From NCBI GenBank assembly GCA_009995045.1, contig JAACQG010000016.1, forward strand, positions 12,969-50,001: a stretch of 37,033 nt of DNA, read 5' to 3'. The notes beneath the pieces were generated by a model that saw only the letters and a program-made list of their open reading frames with translations, did not search any database and was not told the origin of the DNA. This document shows, in pieces, positions 24,212 to 31,694 of this stretch. Both the position numbers and the translations under genes were made by a program. Source of the DNA: Alphaproteobacteria bacterium (GTDB lineage: Bacteria; Pseudomonadota; Alphaproteobacteria; Micavibrionales; Micavibrionaceae). Numbering within the stretch: the first letter of the stretch is position 1; each line of letters starts with the position of its first letter.

Positions 24212-25261
24212 TTATACGAGCGAATACCAAACGCCTCGGCCATGACCATGCATAACAAGATGCCCCTTTTCGACAAGGGCGCGGAAATGTTCTTTGAGTG
24301 TATTTCGGCTTATGCCTGTGAGTTTAATCATATCGCCAATCGTCACGCGGCCATGTTCGCGAGCTTGTTCGAGAATTTGAACGGAAAGCTCAGGCAATGC
24401 GGCAAGAATAATTTTCTCTCGCTCCACTTTCTTTGAAAGTGCTTGTACTTGGCTATGTAATGACCGTAAGAAAAACAAAATCCACGGCTGCCAGTTCGGC
24501 TCATCCGTTCTGATTGTTCCTTGTGTCTGCCTTAATGCGAGATAATAGCTTTCTTTGCTTTTCTCTATAATGCTTTCTAATGATGAATATGGCACATAAG
24601 CATAACCAGCGCGCAAAAGAAGAAGTGTTGTAAGAACGCGGCTAAGCCTTCCGTTCCCGTCTTGGAAAGGATGAATCTCTAAGAAAACAACAATAAATAT
24701 TGCTATCACGAGCAAAGGATGCAGGGTTTTATCTTCAAAGGCTTCACGCGTCCACTCAACCAATTCTTCCATCAGCTTCGGCGTATCGAAGGGCGTGGCT
24801 GTTTCAAAAACAATCCCGACCTGCTTTCCTGTTTCATCGAAAGCAGCAACAGAATTTGAATTGGTTTTATAATTTCCCCGATGCCGTTCATCTTTTTGGC
24901 TATGCGCGAGTAAATCACGATGAAGCTGTTTTATATGGTTTTCTGTAATGGGTATCTCTGCCCAAGACTGAAAAACCGTTTCCATGACATCAGCATAACC
25001 AGCAACTTCTTGCTCATCTCTTGTTTCAAATGATTTAATCTCTAAATTAGCGAGAAGTTTTTCAACATCGCGGTCAGAGAGCTTGCTTCCTTCAATACGT
25101 GTTGATGAGCCGATGCTTTCAATGGTTGCCACGCGCCTTAGCGCAGAGAGTCTTTCTGGCGCAAGAGTACCTAAAGCACGCCACGCACCTTTGAATTCAT
25201 CTATTGTTGAAATCAAAGTGAGTATATCGGTAGTGATGTTTAAATTGCTTGTTTTAATCAT
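24212..25261 (-). CDS. Fic-domain protein (AMPylase-type) with C-terminal winged helix
   Basis: Nucleotidyl-transferase of the Fic family, 349 residues from this start. Counting from the alternative ATG at 25282, an N-terminal inhibitory helix has S-T-R-I-E-G (60-65), the S/T-x3-E-G/N motif that blocks ATP binding. The complete Fic motif HPFQDGNGRLSR lies at 204-215. A winged helix at the C-terminus (GRVTIGDMIKLTGISRNTLKEHFRALVEKG) probably binds DNA. So the enzyme is catalytically complete but self-inhibited. Start 25261 is preferred because the first seven codons of the longer form are made of an upstream repeat unit. The repeats (25269-25328) may be operator sites for its own winged helix. 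Confidence 0.9.
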   Translation of the reverse strand: MIKTSNLNITTDILTLISTIDEFKGAWRALGTLAPERLSALRRVATIESIGSSTRIEGSKLSDRDVEKLLANLEIKSFETRDEQEVAGYADVMETVFQSWAEIPITENHIKQLHRDLLAHSQKDERHRGNYKTNSNSVAAFDETGKQVGIVFETATPFDTPKLMEELVEWTREAFEDKTLHPLLVIAIFIVVFLEIHPFQDGNGRLSRVLTTLLLLRAGYAYVPYSSLESIIEKSKESYYLALRQTQGTIRTDEPNWQPWILFFLRSLHSQVQALSKKVEREKIILAALPELSVQILEQAREHGRVTIGDMIKLTGISRNTLKEHFRALVEKGHLVMHGHGRGVWYSLV

Positions 25262-25268
25262 GATACCC

Positions 25269-25328
25269 AATAATACACCCAATTACACCCATTTAACAAG
25301 CCAATAATACACCCAATTACACCCATTT
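25269..25328. repeat. Two 26-bp direct repeats upstream of fic, period 34
   Basis: Identical 26-base units at 25269-25294 and 25303-25328, each containing ACACCCAATTACACCC (minus strand: GGGTGTAATTGGGTGT, itself two GGGTGTAWT-like words). Part of a unit recurs at about 27104-27122. They occupy the fic promoter region and may be operator sites. Confidence 0.7.
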
Positions 25329-25348
25329 TTTAGAGCGCTCTTTTGGCG

Positions 25349-25390
25349 AAGCCCATCAGGGTTTGAGGCCTGAGGCTCGTACACAGCCCA
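25349..25390. repeat. Copy B of the anticodon-arm-like repeat
   Basis: It shares AAGCCCATCAGG and CCTGAGG-TCGTA-AC-GC with copy A (24056) in the same orientation, and keeps the TCAGG/CCTGA stem around a different loop (GTTTGAGG). Copies A and B bracket the fic gene. Copy B also sits just upstream of the hipB 2 promoter. Confidence 0.55.
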
Positions 25391-25397
25391 AAACGAT

Positions 25398-25444
25398 ATA
25401 TGCAATAACATATTTGATTAAATATAAAATATGTAATAACATAT
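25398..25444. promoter_or_regulatory. Paired HipB 2 operators and promoter
   Basis: ATATG-CAATAA-CATAT (25398-25413) and ATATG-TAATAA-CATAT (25429-25444) are near-identical palindromes 31 bases apart. Between and over them lie TTGATT (25414-25419) and TAACAT (25437-25442) at 17-base spacing, predicting a start at or next to the hipB ATG (25449). No ribosome site is visible. Confidence 0.7.
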
Positions 25445-25448
25445 ATTA

Positions 25449-25727
25449 ATGAGTCGCATACTTGAAGAATTGAAAATAGCACGGCAAGCAAAGGGATTAA
25501 ACCAGTCATCCCTTGGGGAGAAGCTTGGCTTGCCGCAAAGTCATGTATCAAAAATAGAACAGGGCGGCACAGACCCACGCCTCTCAACAGTAACAGAAAT
25601 GGCGCGTTTACTCGATCACGAACTCATACTCATTCCACGCCAGCTTGTCCCCGCCATACGCGCTATCATTTCCGGTCAAGATACCGAAAGCTCAGCTTGG
25701 AAACCCGATGAGGGGCTGGACTCATGA
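25449..25727 (+). CDS. hipB: HipB-like antitoxin/repressor (module 2)
   Basis: A 92-residue XRE helix-turn-helix protein (about 6-62, LKIARQAKGLNQSSLGEKLGLPQSHVSKIEQGGTDPRLSTVTEMARLL) with a short acidic tail. It overlaps hipA 2 by 4 bases (ATGA). It should neutralise HipA 2 and bind the paired palindromes just upstream. It may be translated from a leaderless mRNA. Confidence 0.9.
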   Translation: MSRILEELKIARQAKGLNQSSLGEKLGLPQSHVSKIEQGGTDPRLSTVTEMARLLDHELILIPRQLVPAIRAIISGQDTESSAWKPDEGLDS

Positions 25728-26938
25728 GCAATGTTCTTGATGTTTTCTTATACGATCAAAAAATCGGTACAATTACACTGCTGCCCAATGATAGCACCAT
25801 GTTTGTCTTCGAGGATTCCTACATTTCAAACGCGCAGCGCCCCGCGCTAAGCCAATCCTTCATAAAACCAACGGGCGAACTTATCACCGAAACGCGGCCA
25901 TACAGAACAAAACTCCCGCCGTTTTTCTCGAACCTGCTTCCCGAAGGCTCGATGAGAAATTATTTAGCAGAACGCGGCGGCGTAGAACCGGAAAGAGAAT
26001 TCCACCTACTGCGGTTACTAGGCGATGATTTATCAGGCGCAATTACAATCAAAGATTCCGCAGCAAACCCCGCAACAAATCCAAACCTTGATGCGGTGGA
26101 TCATCACCCCAAGGAGCCTGATATATATCACTTTTCGCTCGCAGGGGTGCAGCTTAAATTCTCAGCGCTCATGCGCAAAGGCGGTCTTACTATTCCTACG
26201 CATGGCGTAGGTGGAGATTGGATCGTCAAGCTTCCGTCCGCACAATTTTCTCATGTTCCTGAAAATGAACATGCCATGATGCGCTTGGCCGAAAAAGTCG
26301 GCATTCCCGTCCCTGAAACAAAGCTTGTGCCTATCGAAAATATTACAGGCCTACCCGATCTCGGCGTGCTACAAGGCAAGCAAGCCATAGCCGTCAAGCG
26401 TTTTGACCGTACAGAAAAAGGGGGGAAAATTCATATCGAAGATTTTGCGCAAGTCTATACGGTCTTCCCAGATGATAAATATGAGAAGGTAAGTTATCGC
26501 AACATCGCACAAATGATCTGGACGCTGACAGGCGAAGAAGGCCTGAGCGATTTCATTCGCCGCCTGACATTTATCATTCTGACAGGTAATGGGGACATGC
26601 ATCTTAAAAATTGGTCGTTTATATATAATGACCCGCGAAAGCCGGAGCTAAGCCCCGCTTATGATCTTGTGTCGACCATTCCCTATCTGCCAAAAGATGG
26701 GTTGGCGCTTCAATTTGTCGATACAAAAGACATGCAAAAAATAGGCATCTCCGATTTCCAGCGCCTTGTGCGCAAGGCCGAACTGCCCGAATATCCGGTA
26801 ATGAACACCTTAAAAGAAACCGTTGAAAAAACGCTGACGCTCTGGAATGAAGAAAAGGCGCACTATGATCTTCCAAGCGATATTCAAGATCGCATTTATG
26901 ATCATATGACTAAAACAACTTTGGCAAAATCGGAATAA
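25724..26938 (+). CDS. hipA: HipA-family serine/threonine kinase toxin (module 2)
   Basis: A 404-residue HipA. The N-terminal subdomain (about 1-105, with LPPFFSNLLPEGSMRNYLA) is followed by the kinase fold: SLAGVQLKFSALM as the phosphate loop (about 145-157), AVKRFDR, the catalytic loop TGNGDMHLKNWSF (about 287-299) and SPAYDLVST as the metal-binding loop. Complete in length and motifs. It is only distantly similar to modules 1 and 3, so the three pairs are not recent duplicates. Its end is followed by a duplicated scrap of the fic 5' region. Confidence 0.92.
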   Translation: MSNVLDVFLYDQKIGTITLLPNDSTMFVFEDSYISNAQRPALSQSFIKPTGELITETRPYRTKLPPFFSNLLPEGSMRNYLAERGGVEPEREFHLLRLLGDDLSGAITIKDSAANPATNPNLDAVDHHPKEPDIYHFSLAGVQLKFSALMRKGGLTIPTHGVGGDWIVKLPSAQFSHVPENEHAMMRLAEKVGIPVPETKLVPIENITGLPDLGVLQGKQAIAVKRFDRTEKGGKIHIEDFAQVYTVFPDDKYEKVSYRNIAQMIWTLTGEEGLSDFIRRLTFIILTGNGDMHLKNWSFIYNDPRKPELSPAYDLVSTIPYLPKDGLALQFVDTKDMQKIGISDFQRLVRKAELPEYPVMNTLKETVEKTLTLWNEEKAHYDLPSDIQDRIYDHMTKTTLAKSE

Positions 26939-27006
26939 CATTTAGGGCTGGCGGGGTACAAGCCAATCACAATGCTTTTTAAACGCCTTTTAATTATCCA
27001 TGTAAA

Positions 27007-27025
27007 TTTAACACTGAATGTTAAA
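27007..27025. repeat. Inverted repeat after hipA 2
   Basis: TTTAACA-CTGAA-TGTTAAA is a perfect 7-base inverted repeat in the gene-free stretch 26939-27215. It has no T-run, so it is more like a protein site than a terminator. Confidence 0.35.
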
Positions 27026-27045
27026 ATTGCATGGTTATTTTAGGC

Positions 27046-27124
27046 ATATCGGTGGTGCTGTTTAAATTTTAAATTGCCTGTTTTAATCATACCAACCAAC
27101 AAAACACCCAATTACACCCATTTA
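27046..27124. repeat. Duplicated fragment of the fic 5' end and promoter
   Basis: This segment aligns with 25222-25296 in the same orientation: shared ATATCGGT-GTG-TGTTTAAA, TTG-CTGTTTTAATCAT and ACACCCAATTACACCC. Read on the minus strand it encodes MIKTGNLKFK before running out, versus MIKTSNLNIT in the real fic gene. It is a truncated fic remnant on the far side of hipBA 2. Confidence 0.7.
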
Positions 27125-27215
27125 TAAACGGGATGGTTTTTTACTCAAGCCTTCTAATGTACAAATTCAGCTTCCCGATACTGGTTATAACGCGTTGTGG
27201 AAAGGTGCGCGCTCT

Positions 27216-27773
27216 TCACGCGCACCTGTAAATATAATTTGCACCGTTCAGGCGGATTTCAGTGTAGTCCATGCCTAGGTCGCGGGCGATAGCGTTATAA
27301 TCCAGATAAAAGCGGATGTTTTCTGGGATTTCTCCAAACAGACCTTCATCTATAAATTGCTCCGCAAGGTCACGCAGGGTGTCCAGCTCATAAAGATCAA
27401 TGTCAAAATCATCGGGATCATCTTTTTCAGGATTAAAATCATAACCTGCTTCGCCTACAGCGATGATGACTTTAATTTTCTGGTCTTCGTCCCAATCTTC
27501 GCAGGCAGTAAAATAGTGATGTAAATTTCCCTGATGGATACTTAGGGCTTTGAAAAGGTCGCAATCAAGATCATCCCCGTCAATGAACTGGATTTCGTAT
27601 TCCCCCACAAAATCACCGTATTGATTAAAATGATTTTTGGATTTCTGCTCATATTCCTCAAGGCTTCGGAAGTAAAACCCGTTTGCGGAAATGTCGTAGG
27701 GTTGTGCGTGTAGCAATGTTTCAGAGGGTTGTGCTTCAAATAAGCTGTCTTGAATGTGGTTTAAGTTTTCCAT
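27216..27773 (-). CDS. ardA: ArdA-type antirestriction protein
   Basis: A DNA-mimic protein that blocks type I restriction enzymes. It has 185 residues, acidic (many Asp and Glu), a normal length. The C-terminal part LAEQFIDEGLFGEIPENIRFYLDYNAIARDLGMDYTEI followed by NGANYIYRC matches the conserved ArdA domain. A GGAG ribosome site lies 7 bases before the ATG. Typical cargo of conjugative and integrative elements, expressed early on entry to a new host. Its presence beside a complete type I system suggests it acts in trans in recipients or spares this element. It is divergent from the SIR2-HerA operon. Confidence 0.93.
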   Translation of the reverse strand: MENLNHIQDSLFEAQPSETLLHAQPYDISANGFYFRSLEEYEQKSKNHFNQYGDFVGEYEIQFIDGDDLDCDLFKALSIHQGNLHHYFTACEDWDEDQKIKVIIAVGEAGYDFNPEKDDPDDFDIDLYELDTLRDLAEQFIDEGLFGEIPENIRFYLDYNAIARDLGMDYTEIRLNGANYIYRCA

Positions 27774-28140
27774 GATGTACTCCGTTTCTCATGCGTTATT
27801 ATCGAACGCCTAAAAGAAGGCCGTGGAATCAGGGCGGCGGTGCATGGTCAACACGGGAGCGAAGCGAATGGAGCGGGCAGCGCCATTGCAAACTCTCTTT
27901 GAGAGTGTCTGGCGGCGCACACGGCCATAAAGGCGGTCTATTAACGGTAATAAGGCCTAAGAACGGCAAGAACACATAGGAATACTTATCCGATTGTATG
28001 CCAGCCTTAAGAAAAAACATACGAAATTAACGATTCCACCCCACCAGATACTTTTGCAGTAAAAAGATTGGCTTACTGCTTGTTATTTACGCAGTACTCC
28101 TCTATTTTCTCATAAGCTCATAAAACGGTTAAGGTTGAGA
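27774..28140. other. Structured non-coding region between ardA and the SIR2-HerA operon
   Basis: No convincing gene lies in this stretch. A nested hairpin is present: ACTCTC-TTT-GAGAGT (27892-27906) inside CGCCA (27881-27885) / TGGCG (27910-27914). Direct GGAGCG words precede it. It could be part of an origin of transfer, an ardA single-strand promoter or a small RNA; I cannot choose. Closer to the operon is the inverted repeat at 28056-28079. Confidence 0.35.
28056..28079. promoter_or_regulatory. Operator-like inverted repeat upstream of the SIR2-HerA operon
   Basis: GCAGTAA and TTACTGC form a perfect 7-base inverted repeat with a 10-base spacer. A third half-site GCAGTAC lies at 28091-28097. 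The HTH gene starts at 28141, so these are likely sites for that protein or another repressor. Confidence 0.55.
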
Positions 28141-28332
28141 ATGAATAATCCAGAATCAGAAATGATGACGCTTCGTGAACTTGCTGCCTATCTGAGGATG
28201 CCGGAAAAAACCCTTTACCGTCTCACTGCAGAAAGTAAAGTCCCTGGCTTTAAGGTTGGAGCCTCATGGCGTTTCCGCAAAGGTGAGATTGATAGATGGA
28301 TAGAGAGACAAGAAACAAGAGAAGCAGATTAA
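28141..28332 (+). CDS. HTH_17/excisionase-type DNA-binding protein, first gene of the SIR2-HerA operon
   Basis: A 63-residue winged helix-turn-helix protein: MTLRELAAYLRMPEKTLYRLTAESKVPGFKVGASWRFRKGEIDRWIE is the standard HTH_17 pattern. The ATG at 28141 follows AAGGTTGAG; a TTG two codons upstream is less likely. Its stop is 2 bases before the SIR2 start. Most plausibly an operon regulator rather than an excisionase, since no integrase is adjacent. Confidence 0.8.
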   Translation: MNNPESEMMTLRELAAYLRMPEKTLYRLTAESKVPGFKVGASWRFRKGEIDRWIERQETREAD

Positions 28333-28334
28333 AA

Positions 28335-29564
28335 ATGGAAACCAAGCAAGGCCATGATGTTTTTAGACAAGTTGGATATATACAACAGGCTCTTTCACAG
28401 AATAAAAAGCCAATAGGTTTTTTCATAGGGGCTGGTTGTCCATTATCTGTAAGAGTTAACCATAGGCATGAAGATGGAAAAGATATTTCTGATCCGCTGA
28501 TTCCCGATGTAGCAGGCTTAACTAAGGCAATAGCCGATAAATTAAAAGGCCAGAAAGATAAGCAAAGTTCTTGGGATAGAATAATTCAGCTTATGCTCGA
28601 AGATGAAGAAGCACATCCAAATATTGAAGACATTTTAACTCGGGTGCGAGCGCTTAGAAGCGTAGCTGGAAAAGGAAATGTGCGTGGCTTTAATGCAGAT
28701 GAGTTAGACATTTTAGACAAGGAAATTTGCAAAATAATTTGTGATGAAGTGAACAAATCTCTTCCGGATAAATCTTCTCCGTATCATGACCTAGCCATAT
28801 GGACGCGAAGCCTCAAACGGGATCTTCCTGTTCATATTTTTACAACTAATTATGATCTTTTGATAGAACAGGCATTCGAGGAATCTTCTGCGCCGTATTT
28901 TGAAGGCTTTGTTGGAGCAAGAAAGGCTTTCTTTGATCTTGGAGCGGTAGAAGATGAAAAATCCTTACCCCCACGATGGTCGCGACTTTGGAAGATACAT
29001 GGTTCGATTAATTGGCGGCTTGATAACCAGAAGAACGTTATACGAAGTGAAAGTATGGAAGAGGGATATAGATATCTAATTTATCCATCACATCTAAAAT
29101 ACGATCAAAGCAGAAAAATGCCATACTTAGCTATGTTAGATAGACTAAAAGACTTCTTGTTCAAACAGTCATCTGTGCTTTTTATTTCGGGCTACTCGTT
29201 TGCCGATGAGCACATTAATGACATGCTGTGTAGAAGTCTTGAAAGTAACCCTGCAAGCACAGCGTATGCATTTATCTTTGGAAAGCTGGATGATGAAAAA
29301 TATAAAAAGGCTAGAGAATGCGCTTTGAACACACCCAATTTAAGTTTAATTGCTTTTGATGGAGCAATTATAGGAAGAAACCCAGCTGGCTGGTCATTCA
29401 ATGAAGATACACGGGCTAATATTCCCAATGATATAATTATCCCTCCAAGCAACAAATCTGATGAAGGTAATGAAACATCTTGTGAATTAAGATTAGGTGA
29501 CTTTTTGCAATTTTGTAGTCTTTTAAAAGGTCTCAGCGGAGGCGTTGAGGACGATGAAGAATAA
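28335..29564 (+). CDS. SIR2-domain protein (NADase-type defence effector) paired with HerA
   Basis: A 409-residue SIR2-like protein. Motifs, counted from this start: FFIGAGCPL (about 29-37), the GAG NAD-binding turn; TTNYDLLIEQAF (about 170-181), with the conserved Asn and Asp; KIHGSINW (about 220-227), with the catalytic His; and FISGYSFADEHINDML (about 283-298). SIR2 domains in phage defence usually hydrolyse NAD+ on infection, and SIR2-HerA pairs (reported as Nezha) are an established defence type. The next gene is HerA, overlapping by 11 bases. It starts 2 bases after the HTH gene with little ribosome site, so it is translationally coupled. Confidence 0.9.
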   Translation: METKQGHDVFRQVGYIQQALSQNKKPIGFFIGAGCPLSVRVNHRHEDGKDISDPLIPDVAGLTKAIADKLKGQKDKQSSWDRIIQLMLEDEEAHPNIEDILTRVRALRSVAGKGNVRGFNADELDILDKEICKIICDEVNKSLPDKSSPYHDLAIWTRSLKRDLPVHIFTTNYDLLIEQAFEESSAPYFEGFVGARKAFFDLGAVEDEKSLPPRWSRLWKIHGSINWRLDNQKNVIRSESMEEGYRYLIYPSHLKYDQSRKMPYLAMLDRLKDFLFKQSSVLFISGYSFADEHINDMLCRSLESNPASTAYAFIFGKLDDEKYKKARECALNTPNLSLIAFDGAIIGRNPAGWSFNEDTRANIPNDIIIPPSNKSDEGNETSCELRLGDFLQFCSLLKGLSGGVEDDEE

Positions 29565-31692
29565 ACCCTCCCAGAACGCAACTGTTCTTGGAACAGTGCA
29601 AGATGTAAGTGGCACATCAGTACGCGTTAAATTATCCGGCAATCATCTGTCTGGCCTAACTTTTGTAAACGGCCAAGGGTACAGAATTGGCCAGTTGGGA
29701 AGTTTTGTAAAGATACCTGTGGGCTACATAGACCTTTTTGGAATTGTTACGCAAGTCGGCGCAAGCGCAGTTCCTGAAAACCTTTCTGCTCAGGAACCGG
29801 ATGGATATAGGTGGTTAACAATCCAATTGATAGGCGAAGGATATAATAGCGGCAAATTCCAACGGGGGATTTCTCAATACCCAACAATAGATGATGATGT
29901 TCATCTAGTTTCGGAAAAAGATTTGGGAAGGATATATGGCAGAAAAGGTGAGCAAAATCATTTGGTAAAAGTTGGGCACATAGCAGGTGCGGAATCTATA
30001 GAGGCCTTAGTTGATATTAATAAACTTGTCACTCGACACTCAGCCATCGTTGGGACAACAGGCTCTGGAAAATCCACAACAGTAGCCGGGCTTTTATCAG
30101 CTTTATCTGAAAAAAGTCGCTTCCCCTCAGCAAGAATTGTCGTACTAGATATACATGGTGAATACGGAAAGGCTTTGAGTGAGAGAGCTCACGTTTATAA
30201 AATAAACCCTGATTCAAGAAATGTGAATGAAGAACAACTTTCCCTTCCATTCTGGGCAATGAGCTTTGATGAATTGATGAAGGTATCTTTCGGGAGCTTT
30301 AATTCCGAAAGCAAGGTTCCAAGTATTCTAATGGAGAAAATTCTAGAATATAAAAAAGAATCTCTGAAACTATACCCAAAATCCGGCATAACATCCGAAA
30401 ATTTAAGTGTTGATAGCCCCGTTCCATTTAGCTTAAATGCATTGTGGTATGAGTTATATTGCAATGAATTTGGTACTTATTACTCTGACAATAATAAACT
30501 GCCTATAGAAGAAAACTGGGCATTTGAGAAGGATGCTGATGGCAACGAACTAAAGGGCAACCCAGCTCTTGGTATTCCACCAAAATTTCGAAAAATAAAA
30601 ACTCAAAAAAAGGAAGAAGATCCCGAAAAAATCAATTACCTTCCAGATGGCCTGAATATTCGGCCTCAATTAGAAAGCCTTGGCGCAAAACTTAGAACCC
30701 CAAGACATGATTTTTTGTTTAAACCAGGCGAATGGCTTCCTGATACTGATGGTCACACTAAAAAAGATCTTCCAGAGCTTATGAAGGGGTGGATTGGCAC
30801 TGAAAAACCCATCACTATTCTTGACTTATCGGGAGTGCCGCCGACCATCATAAATGACGTGATTGGTATTTTACTACGCGTACTATACGATGCGCTTTTT
30901 TGGGCAAGAAATCTCTCCCAAGGAGGAAGAGAAAGACCCCTTTTAATTGTTATGGAAGAGGCACATTCGTATTTGAACGACAATTTTCAGGGGCTGGCAT
31001 CTTCAATCGTCCAGAAAATTGTAAAAGAAGGACGAAAATACGGCATTGGCGCAATGATTGTAAGCCAACGCCCTTCGGAAATAAACTCAACAATCCTTTC
31101 GCAATGTGGCACATTTTTTGCGCTGAGGCTTAGTAATAGTACTGATCGCTCTCATATTACAGGAGCGGTTACTGATAATTTAGAAGGGCTAACAAATATG
31201 TTGCCCATTCTTAGAACTGGCGAATCTATTATCCTAGGCGAAGCCGTAGGACTTCCAATGAGAACTATCATCCAAGCCCCACCAAAAGATAAGCGCCCAG
31301 ATAGCCATGACCCTATTGTTTGCGATGAACGTCCGCCAGAAGAATCTCCATCAGGAGGATGGGGTAATTTAACGGAATACACACAGGATGATATTGCTAA
31401 AACTTGGGAAGACTTTAGTCTCGTTTGGAGGCAACAAAACCCTAACATTACCACAACCCAAAAAGGAGAAATAAACATGGCATGGCAATCTTTTAATTTT
31501 ACTTCATCAAATTTAGCTTCAGCTCGTTATGACGACGTAACTATGACGCTTGAAGTTAGCTTTAATAGTGGCGGTGTATATCAATATTTTGATGTTCCTG
31601 CTCAAGTTTGGGAAGGGTTTAAGGCCGCTGGGTCTCAGGGAAAATATTTGGCCTCTGATATCAAAGGTCGTTACAGATATAGCAAGGTTTAA
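29554..31692 (+). CDS. HerA-type hexameric DNA translocase fused to a C-terminal KTSC domain
   Basis: FtsK/HerA-superfamily ATPase of 712 residues from this ATG (AGCGGAGG site 11 bases upstream; an in-frame TTG at 29545 is too close to it). A HAS-barrel-like N-terminus (about 10-120) is followed by Walker A GTTGSGKST (about 167-175), DIHGEYG, a Walker B region with VMEEAHSYL (about 465-475) and GRKYGIGAMIVSQRPSEI (about 500-517). SNSTDRSHI is a candidate arginine-finger region. Residues 642-712 form a KTSC domain (FTSSNLASARYDD through GSQGKYLASDIKGRYRY). The gene overlaps SIR2. HerA partners of SIR2 form large ring complexes; the KTSC tail is unusual. The gene is A+T-rich. Confidence 0.9.
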   Translation: MKNKPSQNATVLGTVQDVSGTSVRVKLSGNHLSGLTFVNGQGYRIGQLGSFVKIPVGYIDLFGIVTQVGASAVPENLSAQEPDGYRWLTIQLIGEGYNSGKFQRGISQYPTIDDDVHLVSEKDLGRIYGRKGEQNHLVKVGHIAGAESIEALVDINKLVTRHSAIVGTTGSGKSTTVAGLLSALSEKSRFPSARIVVLDIHGEYGKALSERAHVYKINPDSRNVNEEQLSLPFWAMSFDELMKVSFGSFNSESKVPSILMEKILEYKKESLKLYPKSGITSENLSVDSPVPFSLNALWYELYCNEFGTYYSDNNKLPIEENWAFEKDADGNELKGNPALGIPPKFRKIKTQKKEEDPEKINYLPDGLNIRPQLESLGAKLRTPRHDFLFKPGEWLPDTDGHTKKDLPELMKGWIGTEKPITILDLSGVPPTIINDVIGILLRVLYDALFWARNLSQGGRERPLLIVMEEAHSYLNDNFQGLASSIVQKIVKEGRKYGIGAMIVSQRPSEINSTILSQCGTFFALRLSNSTDRSHITGAVTDNLEGLTNMLPILRTGESIILGEAVGLPMRTIIQAPPKDKRPDSHDPIVCDERPPEESPSGGWGNLTEYTQDDIAKTWEDFSLVWRQQNPNITTTQKGEINMAWQSFNFTSSNLASARYDDVTMTLEVSFNSGGVYQYFDVPAQVWEGFKAAGSQGKYLASDIKGRYRYSKV
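31463..31692 (+). CDS. Possible free KTSC protein from an internal start within herA
   Basis: A strong ribosome site (AAGGAG at 31463-31468) stands 8 bases before an in-frame ATG at 31477, exactly where the KTSC domain begins (MAWQSFNFTSSNLASARYDD). Initiation there would release a 71-residue KTSC protein with the same C-terminus as HerA. The ribosome site is better than that of herA itself. The KTSC family is often found as stand-alone proteins of about this size. Dual production is inference. Confidence 0.6.
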
Positions 31693-31694
31693 AT

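Noticed and set aside
25269-25328. CRISPR-like repeat pair
   Set aside because: There are only two units with an 8-base spacer and no cas genes. The arrangement fits operator repeats.
27791-27979. Open frame of 62 codons between ardA and the SIR2-HerA operon
   Set aside because: It has no ribosome site, an odd composition (runs of Gly, Arg and Trp) and runs through a hairpin. It is more likely non-coding structured DNA.
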